A DNA stretch of 12,837 bases from an uncultured Clostridia bacterium (GTDB lineage Bacteria > Bacillota > Clostridia > Oscillospirales > Ruminococcaceae), in assembly GCA_946613705.1 (NCBI GenBank), contig CAMOFU010000040.1:1-12837 (forward strand), read 5' to 3'. Below the pieces are notes generated by a model. The model was not told where the DNA came from. It searched no databases and saw nothing but the letters and a program-made list of their open reading frames with translations. The position numbers and the translations under genes were made by a program. Numbering within the stretch: position 1 is the stretch's first letter; each line of letters starts with the position of its first letter. Shown piece by piece: positions 1-6,154 of this stretch.

Positions 1-39
1 ATTATGCTGAGAATATATGGAAGCTTTAATGCATCTCTG

Positions 40-68
40 TTGACAATAGAGTAATAAAGTGATATAAT
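40..68 (+). promoter_or_regulatory. Sigma-A promoter for the acyltransferase-glmM unit
   Basis: A perfect -35 box TTGACA (40-45) and a perfect -10 box TATAAT (63-68) are separated by 17 bp. TGA directly before the -10 adds an extended -10 element. Transcription would start near 75, giving a leader of about 65 nt that contains only a short hairpin (GCACA/TGTGC around 100-112). Bases 1-39 hold no gene I can support; two frames could be the last codons of an upstream gene, ending at 29 or 54. Confidence 0.8.
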
Positions 69-140
69 TCTTTTGTGTGTATTGCTGATCTGCGGTATGC
101 ACAGTCTGTGCTTTTAAATCTATCGAAATGAGGTTTTATA

Positions 141-800
141 GTGTTAAAGATTGTTGATATGTATGACCTGGAGCATACTCTTGCAGCAGAGTATCTCAAA
201 GGATTTGAATACCCGTGGGAAGCTCTTGCGGGTATAAAGGAGCTTATCATCTCACTGGGCGAAAAGCTCGATAAAAACCTGTATACCGAGGTGTCTCCGC
301 AGGTGTGGGTGCATAAGACTGCCAAGGTGTATCCTACGGCATATCTCGGTGCTCCCTGCATCATCGGTGCGGGAACGGAGGTAAGGCACTGCGCGTTCAT
401 CAGAGGCTCGGCACTGGTCGGCAGCAGCTGCGTGGTCGGCAATTCTGTTGAGCTGAAAAATGTTATTCTCTTTGATAATGTTCAGACACCGCACTACAAT
501 TATGTCGGTGACAGTATCCTCGGTTACCGTTCACATATGGGCGCAGGCTCGATAACCTCCAATGTCAAGTCGGATAAAACGCTGGTTGTTATAAAGTCTG
601 AGGACGAGATGATAGAGACAGGTCTGAAAAAGTTCGGCGCTATGGTCGGTGACTTCGTTGAGGTCGGCTGCAACAGTGTGCTCAATCCCGGAACTGTCAT
701 AGGCAGGAACTCAAATGTTTATCCGCTGTCAAGAGTTCGCGGTATAATCCCCGAGAACAGTATCTATAAATCTGCTGACGACATAGTCTTAAAATACTGA
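141..800 (+). CDS. Left-handed beta-helix acyltransferase, GlmU C-terminal-like (probable sugar-phosphate N-acetyltransferase)
   Basis: The 219-residue protein has a short helical N-terminus (about 1-50) followed by hexapeptide repeats typical of a left-handed beta-helix (about 55-205; for example the IIGAGTEV, ALVGSSCVVG and NPGTVIGRN stretches). The segment PHYNYVGDS...GAGSITSN (117-141) matches the acetyltransferase active-site stretch of GlmU, and His118 falls where GlmU has its catalytic histidine. The uridylyltransferase domain of GlmU, with its N-terminal GxGxGTRM loop, is absent. The gene starts at GTG 141, preceded by AGG at 131-133 with 7-nt spacing. It lies 43 bp upstream of glmM in the same transcription unit. 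The inferred role is acetylation of glucosamine-1-phosphate, the GlmM product, but such beta-helix proteins are often mislabelled as pyrophosphorylases and could modify another nucleotide sugar. The fold assignment is firm; the substrate is inferred. Confidence 0.78.
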   Translation: MLKIVDMYDLEHTLAAEYLKGFEYPWEALAGIKELIISLGEKLDKNLYTEVSPQVWVHKTAKVYPTAYLGAPCIIGAGTEVRHCAFIRGSALVGSSCVVGNSVELKNVILFDNVQTPHYNYVGDSILGYRSHMGAGSITSNVKSDKTLVVIKSEDEMIETGLKKFGAMVGDFVEVGCNSVLNPGTVIGRNSNVYPLSRVRGIIPENSIYKSADDIVLKY

Positions 801-843
801 TCGTTTGATCCTATAAATAAACTTATACAGGAGTGAAGCATTA

Positions 844-2229
844 ATGGGAAAATATTTCGGTACTGACGGCTTCAGAGGTGAAGCCAATGTTGATCTTACA
901 GCTGACCATGCCTTTAAGGTCGGCAGGTTTCTGGGGTGGTATTTCGGTGAGCTTAAACGCCGTTCGGGTGACGATTCTCCCGCAAGGATCGTTATTGGCA
1001 AGGATACAAGGCGTTCAAGCTATATGTTCGAGTATTCGCTTGTGGGCGGCCTTACTGCCTCGGGTGCAGATGCTTACCTGCTGCACGTTACGACTACACC
1101 CTCGGTCGCGTATGTTGCAAGAGTAGATGAGTTTGACTGCGGTATCATGATCTCTGCAAGCCATAACCCGTATCATGATAACGGTATAAAGCTGCTGAAC
1201 AAAAACGGCGAAAAAATGAGCGAGGAAACTATTGAGCTTGTTGAGGCTTATATCGACGGTGAGCTTGAGGTTTTCGGTCAGAAATGGGAGGAGATACCGT
1301 TTGCATATAAGGAGCATATCGGCTGCACAGTCGATTATGTTTCGGGAAGAAATCGATATATCGGTTATCTTATTTCGCTCGGTATGTATTCGTTCAGAGG
1401 TATGAAGGTCGCTCTTGACTGTGCGAACGGCGCTTCATGGAACATCGCAAAGTCCGTATTCGATGCACTGGGCGCTTCTACTTATGTGATAAATGCCGAA
1501 CCTAACGGCCTTAATATCAATACCGATGCAGGCTCGACTCATATCGAAGGCCTTTGCAGATATGTTGTTGAAAAAGGCATGGACGTAGGCTTTGCGTATG
1601 ACGGCGATGCCGACCGCTGCCTGTGTGTTGATGAGAAGGGCAATGTCATCACGGGAGATCACATTCTTTACATCTACGGAAGATATATGAAGGAACGCGG
1701 CAAGCTTCTTGGGAATACTGTTGTCACAACTGTTATGTCCAATTTCGGGCTTTACAAGGCATTCGATGAATTCGGGATAGATTATGCAAAAACAGCTGTC
1801 GGGGATAAGTATGTGTATGAATACATGATAAAGAACGGCTGCCGACTCGGCGGCGAGCAGTCGGGGCATATCATTTTCTCTAAATATGCTTCCACAGGCG
1901 ACGGTATACTCACCAGCCTGAAGATCATGGAGGTAATGATGGCAAGAAAGAAGAAGCTTTCCGAGCTTGCAGAGCCCCTTACAGTTTATCCGCAGGTGCT
2001 CGAAAATGTAAGGGTCAAGGATAAGAAGCAGGCTCAGGACGATCCCGATGTTAAGAGGGCTGTTGAGGCTGTTGCGGAAGAGCTTGGCCGTTCGGGCAGG
2101 ATACTCGTTCGGGAAAGCGGTACAGAGCCTCTTGTAAGAGTTATGGTCGAAGCCCCATCTCAGGATACCTGCCGCAGACTTGTAGATAAGGTGGTAAATG
2201 TCATCAAGTCAAAGGGGCATGAAGTCTGA
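844..2229 (+). CDS. glmM: Phosphoglucosamine mutase GlmM
   Basis: This cytosolic enzyme converts glucosamine-6-phosphate to glucosamine-1-phosphate, a step towards UDP-GlcNAc for peptidoglycan and teichoic-type polymers. All four alpha-D-phosphohexomutase signatures are present in 461 residues: the FGTDGFRG start (5-12), the phosphoserine loop ISASHNP (103-109, catalytic Ser106), the metal loop DGDADR (253-258), the sugar-binding GGEQSGH (336-342) and the phosphate-binding RESGTEPLVRVMVE (423-436). The length is close to the usual GlmM length of about 450. ATG 844 follows AGGAG (829-833). Sitting behind a GlmU-like acetyltransferase supports glucosamine over mannose or glucose as substrate. 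No glmS-type ribozyme or other riboswitch is visible upstream. A phosphomannomutase is the main alternative, but the RESGTEP loop and the FGTDGFRG N-terminus favour GlmM. Confidence 0.93.
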   Translation: MGKYFGTDGFRGEANVDLTADHAFKVGRFLGWYFGELKRRSGDDSPARIVIGKDTRRSSYMFEYSLVGGLTASGADAYLLHVTTTPSVAYVARVDEFDCGIMISASHNPYHDNGIKLLNKNGEKMSEETIELVEAYIDGELEVFGQKWEEIPFAYKEHIGCTVDYVSGRNRYIGYLISLGMYSFRGMKVALDCANGASWNIAKSVFDALGASTYVINAEPNGLNINTDAGSTHIEGLCRYVVEKGMDVGFAYDGDADRCLCVDEKGNVITGDHILYIYGRYMKERGKLLGNTVVTTVMSNFGLYKAFDEFGIDYAKTAVGDKYVYEYMIKNGCRLGGEQSGHIIFSKYASTGDGILTSLKIMEVMMARKKKLSELAEPLTVYPQVLENVRVKDKKQAQDDPDVKRAVEAVAEELGRSGRILVRESGTEPLVRVMVEAPSQDTCRRLVDKVVNVIKSKGHEV

Positions 2230-2298
2230 ACTGTTATTTGCAGTAAAGGTTCAGACCATCTCAGCGTAATTGTTTTTTGTGTTTTTGTGTTTTTTGTT

Positions 2299-2330
2299 CA
2301 CCGCAGTTCCTGATCGGGCTGCGGTGTTTT
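2299..2330 (+). terminator. Rho-independent terminator after glmM
   Basis: CACCGCAG (2299-2306) and CTGCGGTG (2319-2326) form an 8-bp stem over a 12-nt loop, followed by TTTT. A run rich in T (about 2271-2298) precedes the hairpin. Confidence 0.72.
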
Positions 2331-2367
2331 AGGTTTAGCTCGCATCAAATAATTAGCCGTTTTGTGA

Positions 2368-2396
2368 TTGACAATTTGACTGAAATGTATTATAAT
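2368..2396 (+). promoter_or_regulatory. Sigma-A promoter for the LCP gene
   Basis: TTGACA (2368-2373), a 17-bp spacer and TATAAT (2391-2396). Both boxes are perfect. The predicted leader of about 60 nt ends in AAGGAGG (2449-2455), 7 nt before the ATG. Confidence 0.8.
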
Positions 2397-2462
2397 AGAT
2401 TAAATAGCGTATGCTGTTCGTGAAGATCACATTTTCTCTTTTACGGTCAAGGAGGATCGCCA

Positions 2463-3872
2463 ATGAGTGAAAACAACGGTCGCCGTACTCCCGACAGCTC
2501 GGGCGGCGCGGCTTCGGATAACTATATAAAGGATACATACGAGCTTGCTTATGAGGAGCAGCTGAGGAAGTTCACAGAGCTTGATTCGCCCGAATCAACA
2601 CAGCCTGTCCCCGTAGCAAGCGTTACAGGCAGAAATTACGGCGAGCACCCGAATCTTTCAAACCGTTCGTCGGACGAGTTTCATCATAACAGGCAGCAGG
2701 GCAGCCGCGGCAGACAGTCTCAGGGTAATCATACAAAGCACAGGGCACAAACAGGCGGCAGATCTAATACAGGTAAGAATAAGAAAAAAAGAAGGTCATC
2801 TGCACAGCAGGGTGTACACATCAACAGAGATGAACCGCTGCAGTTCGGTATGTCATCAAACAGGTCAAAGGGCGGTGAAGCAGCGGTGAAGAAAAGATCT
2901 CCTGTAAAACGCGCTCTGCTGATAGTGCTTATAATCATTCTCGTGCTGGTGTTGATCTTGCAGATCATCATACTCAGGTATGTCGGAAAGATCACCTACC
3001 GAGAGAGCGGAACAAGAAATTTTACTACAGCGGCTCTCAGATCGGACGATATACTGAATATCCTGCTGATCGGCTCAGATACAAGGGATTCGAGTGAACG
3101 CGGCAGGACAGATTCGATGATTCTTTTGTCGATAGACAAAAACAAGAAACGCACTACTATGACCTCGTTTATGCGTGACTGCTATGTTACACTGCCGGAT
3201 TACGATCTTGACGGCGACGGCGGTTTTTACGGCGAGGGAGACAAGTGCAAGCTCAATGCAGCATATGTCTACGGCGGTCCCGAGCTTCTGATGGATACGA
3301 TAGAATACAATTTCGATGTTGCTGTAGATAAATATGTGTATATCGATTTCTTCTCGTTTATTGATATCATTGACTCTGTCGGAGGGCTTGAACTGGATAT
3401 CACTGATGAAGAAGCTGTCGGTATGCAGGACCCGATGCGTGAGCAGAACCGTTATCTCGGCAACGAATACGGGACAGATTATCTTGAAGTCGGCGGCAAG
3501 GGAATGAAGGTCAACGGCAATCAGGCGCTTGGATATGCGAGACTGAGATATGTCGGAAATGCTGATTTTGAGCGTACAGAAAGGCAGCGCACAGTTATCT
3601 CGAAGCTCATTGAAAAGGCGAAGGGCTCGGGTGTTTTTACGCTCGATAAGTTTGCAGTTGCAGTTTGTGAGCATATCGAAACAAATATGTCCAAGTGGGA
3701 TATTTATAAGCTGATATACCGTGCCCCGTTTATATTAAAGTATGAAACAAAGCAGTTGAGAATACCCGATGATGATGAATACAGCTATGGCACAGCTTGG
3801 GACGGCTCTTCTGTGCTTGATGTGGATTACAAGAGCATTATCGAAACTATCAACCGTGAGATATATGAATAA
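2463..3872 (+). CDS. LytR-CpsA-Psr (LCP) family wall glycopolymer ligase
   Basis: LCP proteins transfer lipid-linked glycopolymers such as teichoic acids or capsule onto peptidoglycan outside the cell. This 469-residue protein has a polar, probably disordered cytosolic N-terminus (1-149, with a Lys/Arg cluster at 105-111), one membrane helix (about 150-171), and an extracellular LCP domain (about 195-430). Visible LCP hallmarks are the acidic GSDTRD (204-209) and RTDSM (215-219), the FMRDCYV segment (236-242), KLNAAYVYGG (263-272) and the arginine-rich ARLRY...DFERTERQ block (359-375) that in characterised members contacts the pyrophosphate of the lipid donor. A glycine/aspartate-rich insertion, DYDLDGDGG (246-254), lies before KLNAAY. 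The gene stands alone between its own promoter and a terminator. Which polymer it attaches cannot be told from the sequence. Confidence 0.92.
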   Translation: MSENNGRRTPDSSGGAASDNYIKDTYELAYEEQLRKFTELDSPESTQPVPVASVTGRNYGEHPNLSNRSSDEFHHNRQQGSRGRQSQGNHTKHRAQTGGRSNTGKNKKKRRSSAQQGVHINRDEPLQFGMSSNRSKGGEAAVKKRSPVKRALLIVLIIILVLVLILQIIILRYVGKITYRESGTRNFTTAALRSDDILNILLIGSDTRDSSERGRTDSMILLSIDKNKKRTTMTSFMRDCYVTLPDYDLDGDGGFYGEGDKCKLNAAYVYGGPELLMDTIEYNFDVAVDKYVYIDFFSFIDIIDSVGGLELDITDEEAVGMQDPMREQNRYLGNEYGTDYLEVGGKGMKVNGNQALGYARLRYVGNADFERTERQRTVISKLIEKAKGSGVFTLDKFAVAVCEHIETNMSKWDIYKLIYRAPFILKYETKQLRIPDDDEYSYGTAWDGSSVLDVDYKSIIETINREIYE

Positions 3873-3887
3873 TAAGTTTGAATAACC

Positions 3888-3926
3888 AAAAGCCCGAAGC
3901 GGATGTGTTTCTGCTTCGGGCTTTTT
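3888..3926 (+). terminator. Strong terminator after the LCP gene
   Basis: AAAAGCCCGAAGC (3888-3900) pairs with GCTTCGGGCTTTT (3913-3925) in a 13-bp stem. Three further pairs, one of them G-U, can form inside the loop. The stem ends in a TTTTT run. Confidence 0.93.
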
Positions 3927-3998
3927 GTGCAATAATACTGAGTGTGATAACTGTATCACTGCTTTATTTAGAGAAAGTATAAAATATGTAATATGCTA

Positions 3999-4027
3999 TT
4001 GACAAATAATATTATACGGTGTATAAT
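3999..4027 (+). promoter_or_regulatory. Sigma-A promoter of the PadR-HAAS-DUF4097-PspC operon
   Basis: TTGACA (3999-4004), a 17-bp spacer and TATAAT (4022-4027). Both boxes are perfect. The -10 box lies inside the right arm of a perfect inverted repeat (4009-4029), so this strong promoter could be blocked by a bound repressor. About 40 bp upstream there is a second small repeat, GTGATA (3944-3949) and TATCAC (3954-3959), of unknown meaning. Confidence 0.82.
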
Positions 4028-4029
4028 AT
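4009..4029. promoter_or_regulatory. Candidate PadR operator (palindrome over the -10 box)
   Basis: ATATTATAC (4009-4017) and GTATAATAT (4021-4029) are perfect 9-bp inverted arms around GGT. The site covers half of the promoter spacer and the whole -10 box. PadR proteins bind as dimers to palindromes and commonly repress their own promoter, and a padR gene begins 37 bp downstream, so autoregulation is the simplest reading. The arms are AT-rich and contain the -10 itself, so part of the symmetry could be chance. Confidence 0.55.
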
Positions 4030-4065
4030 AGTCAAGTTAATAATATTGTGAAAGGAGACAGTAAT

Positions 4066-4383
4066 ATGGGATTCCCTATAAGCTCAGGACTTCTGGATGC
4101 AATGGTGCTTTCTGTAGTAAACAGGAACGATACCTACGGCTATGAGATAACTCAGCTGCTGCGGCAGGCCGTGGATGTTTCTGAATCTACGCTGTATCCT
4201 GTGCTGCGAAGGCTTCAAAAGAACGGAATGCTCGAGACATACGATCGGGAATATATGGGCAGGAACCGACGGTATTATCGAATAACAGATCTTGGCAGCA
4301 GCACTCTCAGCAATTACAGGATAGAGTGGAAGGATCATAAAGCAAAGGTCGATAGTATACTAAAGGAGGAGCAGGCAGTATGA
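4066..4383 (+). CDS. PadR family transcriptional repressor
   Basis: This is a small winged-helix regulator of 105 residues, typical of the short PadR subfamily with a minimal C-terminal dimerisation helix. The core motifs are clear: LLDAMVLSVV and YGYEI in the first helices, SESTLYPVLRRLQKNGMLE as the recognition helix and turn, and the wing segment GRNRRYYRITDLG. The start is ATG 4066 because GGAG (4054-4057) lies 8 nt upstream; an in-frame GTG at 4048 sits before that site and is rejected. The stop overlaps the next ATG (ATGA, 4380-4383), so translation of the membrane partner is coupled. In Firmicutes, PadR genes are often paired with HAAS/DUF1700 membrane proteins, as here. The effector is unknown. 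The repressor probably controls its own operon through the palindrome on the promoter. Confidence 0.92.
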   Translation: MGFPISSGLLDAMVLSVVNRNDTYGYEITQLLRQAVDVSESTLYPVLRRLQKNGMLETYDREYMGRNRRYYRITDLGSSTLSNYRIEWKDHKAKVDSILKEEQAV

Positions 4384-5039
4384 GTTACAAGAGAGAAGAG
4401 TTTCTTGATAAGCTGAGATCGGGTCTGAACAGACTCCCTGCTGATGAGCTTGAAAATGTGCTCAGTTATTATAACGAGATCTTCCTTGATGCGGGTGAAG
4501 ACAGGGAGGAAGAGACTGCTGAGAACCTCGGCAGTATTGAGGATATCATAAGGCAGATATATGCGGAAAACGGCATCGAGCCTGACGGCAGACCTACCTA
4601 TATGGTTGAGGAGCTCAAACAGCAGCAGGACAATATGCAGACACCTCCGCAGCCGCCTATATATCGCGGATATACGGTAAAGGATCAGCAGCCCGTGAAC
4701 ACCTCACGGCTCATACTTCTGATCGTACTGTTCCCGCTGTGGCTTCCGCTGCTGATCGTGAGCTTTGTATTAACGATAGTATTTTTTGTTGTTGGTTTTG
4801 TGATCGAGATAGCATTGATCGCAGGCGGTGTTTCGCTTATAGTCAGCGGGATAATTGAGCTGTTCAGGATACCGCCTATCGGTGTTATCAGCATCGGAGC
4901 AGGGCTGATGCTTTGCGCTGTATTCGGACTATCGTTCAGAGCAGTCTTCAAGGGCTCGTGGAAATTATTCGCTGCAGCGATCAATAAGCTTGTGAATATT
5001 GCGCATAATACATTTGTGGGAGGTGAGCCTGTTGTCTGA
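4380..5039 (+). CDS. HAAS-domain (DUF1700-like) membrane protein, partner of PadR
   Basis: The 219-residue protein has an N-terminal helical HAAS-type domain (about 1-65; MSYKREEFLDKLRSGLNRLP followed by a YYNEIFLDAGE stretch and an acidic helix ending IIRQIYAENG). This is the standard signature of the alpha-helical signalling domain linked to PadR regulators. A Gln/Pro-rich linker (about 75-105) leads to three closely packed hydrophobic segments (about 110-130, 132-158 and 166-188), so it is an integral membrane protein with the HAAS domain probably cytosolic. AAAGGAGG (4362-4369) serves its ATG, which overlaps the padR stop. The inferred job is to link a membrane or envelope state to PadR, perhaps by holding or releasing it. 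The family assignment is good; the mechanism is not established from this sequence. Confidence 0.85.
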   Translation: MSYKREEFLDKLRSGLNRLPADELENVLSYYNEIFLDAGEDREEETAENLGSIEDIIRQIYAENGIEPDGRPTYMVEELKQQQDNMQTPPQPPIYRGYTVKDQQPVNTSRLILLIVLFPLWLPLLIVSFVLTIVFFVVGFVIEIALIAGGVSLIVSGIIELFRIPPIGVISIGAGLMLCAVFGLSFRAVFKGSWKLFAAAINKLVNIAHNTFVGGEPVV

Positions 5040-5868
5040 AAGAAAAAGCTCGGTAATGACTAAGGTGTGGCTCATTATCCTTATTATCGGAGCGATCACC
5101 TTTGCTGTGGGTATGATCCTGATGTATTCTCTGGGCATTGACAGATTTATCAAAACGGAGAGCTTTGAGATCAAAAACCAGTCTGTAGACAATGTCAAGG
5201 AAATCGATATCAAGGTCGAATATGCTGATCTTGAGATCGTAAAGGGCGGAGAAAAGCTGTATGTTAAAGCAGAGAACATTCCCGCGGATACATACGAGCA
5301 CGGAATAGACGATGATACCTTCTACTTCAAAACGACCAATAGAGTCCGTATAATAGGTCCTGACCTTGCAACTCTCTGGACTAAAGACAAATACCACTCA
5401 AAGATATTCATTGAAATACCCGAGAAACTGTTCGATGATATCAGCATTGATATCGGCGCAGGTGAATTGAAGATCGACGGACTTGAAGCTAAGGATATCG
5501 ACTTTGATATAGGTGCGGGTGACAGCACTGTTAAGAATATCAGTTCCACCAACAAGCTTGACATTGACCTTGGGGCAGGAAATTCCAGCTTTGAAAACTG
5601 TGATACCAATAAGGTCAATATCGACAGCGGTGTCGGTGAGATGAGCTTTTCAGGTACTGTCAGCGGCGGCTTGGATGCTGACTGCGGCGTGGGACAGGTG
5701 AACCTTACGATCGTTGGTTCTTATCATGATTATGATATTGAAACTGATGTCGGTATCGGTGAGGTGAACATTGACAAGAACTCCTCGGGCGGAGGACACG
5801 GTGATATACCGATAAAGATAGAAGGCGGGATTGGCGAGATCAATCTGAAATTTGTTGATAAATTATAA
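5032..5868 (+). CDS. Membrane-anchored DUF4097 beta-solenoid protein
   Basis: The start is TTG 5032, chosen because GGAGG (5019-5023) lies 8 nt upstream; an in-frame TTG at 4999 has no such site. The resulting 278-residue protein overlaps the previous gene by 8 nt. One membrane helix (about 12-34) is followed by an extracellular all-beta region (about 45-278). Its second half has seven D/E-x-G-(A/V/I)-G motifs, at residues 140, 159, 179, 198, 217, 239 and 264, spaced mostly 19-22 residues, as in the right-handed solenoid of DUF4097 proteins. LiaX of enterococci and YvlB and LiaG of Bacillus carry this domain and belong to cell-envelope stress responses; LiaX binds cationic antimicrobials. Here the protein probably senses or binds something at the outer membrane face. 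The function is inferred from family and neighbours only. Confidence 0.85.
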   Translation: MSERKSSVMTKVWLIILIIGAITFAVGMILMYSLGIDRFIKTESFEIKNQSVDNVKEIDIKVEYADLEIVKGGEKLYVKAENIPADTYEHGIDDDTFYFKTTNRVRIIGPDLATLWTKDKYHSKIFIEIPEKLFDDISIDIGAGELKIDGLEAKDIDFDIGAGDSTVKNISSTNKLDIDLGAGNSSFENCDTNKVNIDSGVGEMSFSGTVSGGLDADCGVGQVNLTIVGSYHDYDIETDVGIGEVNIDKNSSGGGHGDIPIKIEGGIGEINLKFVDKL

Positions 5869-5881
5869 GGAGATGACCGAT

Positions 5882-6064
5882 ATGAATGAAAAGAAGCTTT
5901 ACAGACTAAGAAACGGCAGAATGATCTGCGGCGTGTGTGCAGGTGTTGGGGAATACTTTAATGTTGACCCGAATGTTGTGCGTCTCGGCACAGTGATCCT
6001 CAGCTGCATGGGAATGGGTGTCGTTGCATATATCGTGGCAGCGATCATACTTCCTGAAAAGTGA
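5882..6064 (+). CDS. Small PspC-domain membrane protein
   Basis: The 60-residue protein is essentially one PspC domain: KLYRLRNGRMICGVCAGVGEYF (6-27), NVDPNVVRLGTVI (27-39), a hydrophobic segment (about 35-57) and a short charged tail. The start is ATG 5882, served by AAGGAG (5867-5872, 9-nt spacing); an in-frame ATG at 5873 is too close to that site. It is the last gene of the operon, 13 bp after the DUF4097 gene. PspC-domain proteins act at the membrane in phage-shock and envelope-stress responses. In Bacillus and enterococci a PspC protein (YvlC, LiaY) likewise accompanies a DUF4097 protein, so the pairing here is meaningful. Family certain; exact role inferred. Confidence 0.93.
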   Translation: MNEKKLYRLRNGRMICGVCAGVGEYFNVDPNVVRLGTVILSCMGMGVVAYIVAAIILPEK

Positions 6065-6086
6065 CAGCTATCGGCAGCAGATTTGA

Positions 6087-6121
6087 AAAACGGCGCATCG
6101 AAATGCTCGATGCGCCGTTTT
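6087..6121. terminator. Bidirectional terminator between convergent operon and ABC gene
   Basis: AAAACGGCGCATCG (6087-6100) pairs with CGATGCGCCGTTTT (6108-6121) as a 14-bp stem, plus one A-T pair, over a 5-nt loop. T runs exist on both strands, so it can end the PspC operon on the plus strand and the transporter gene on the minus strand. Confidence 0.93.
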
Positions 6122-6154
6122 CAGTGTTGTTTTTGAAGCGGGATCCCTGATCCG

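Noticed and set aside
801..843. A separate promoter or glmS-type ribozyme ahead of glmM
   Set aside because: The gap is 43 bp, with only a ribosome site and no convincing promoter boxes or ribozyme core; co-transcription with the upstream gene is simpler.
3075..3674. A 199-codon minus-strand frame opposite the LCP gene
   Set aside because: It is fully covered by conserved LCP motifs on the plus strand and has no start signals of its own.
4048..4065. GTG 4048 as start of padR
   Set aside because: The Shine-Dalgarno GGAG lies after this codon and fits ATG 4066.
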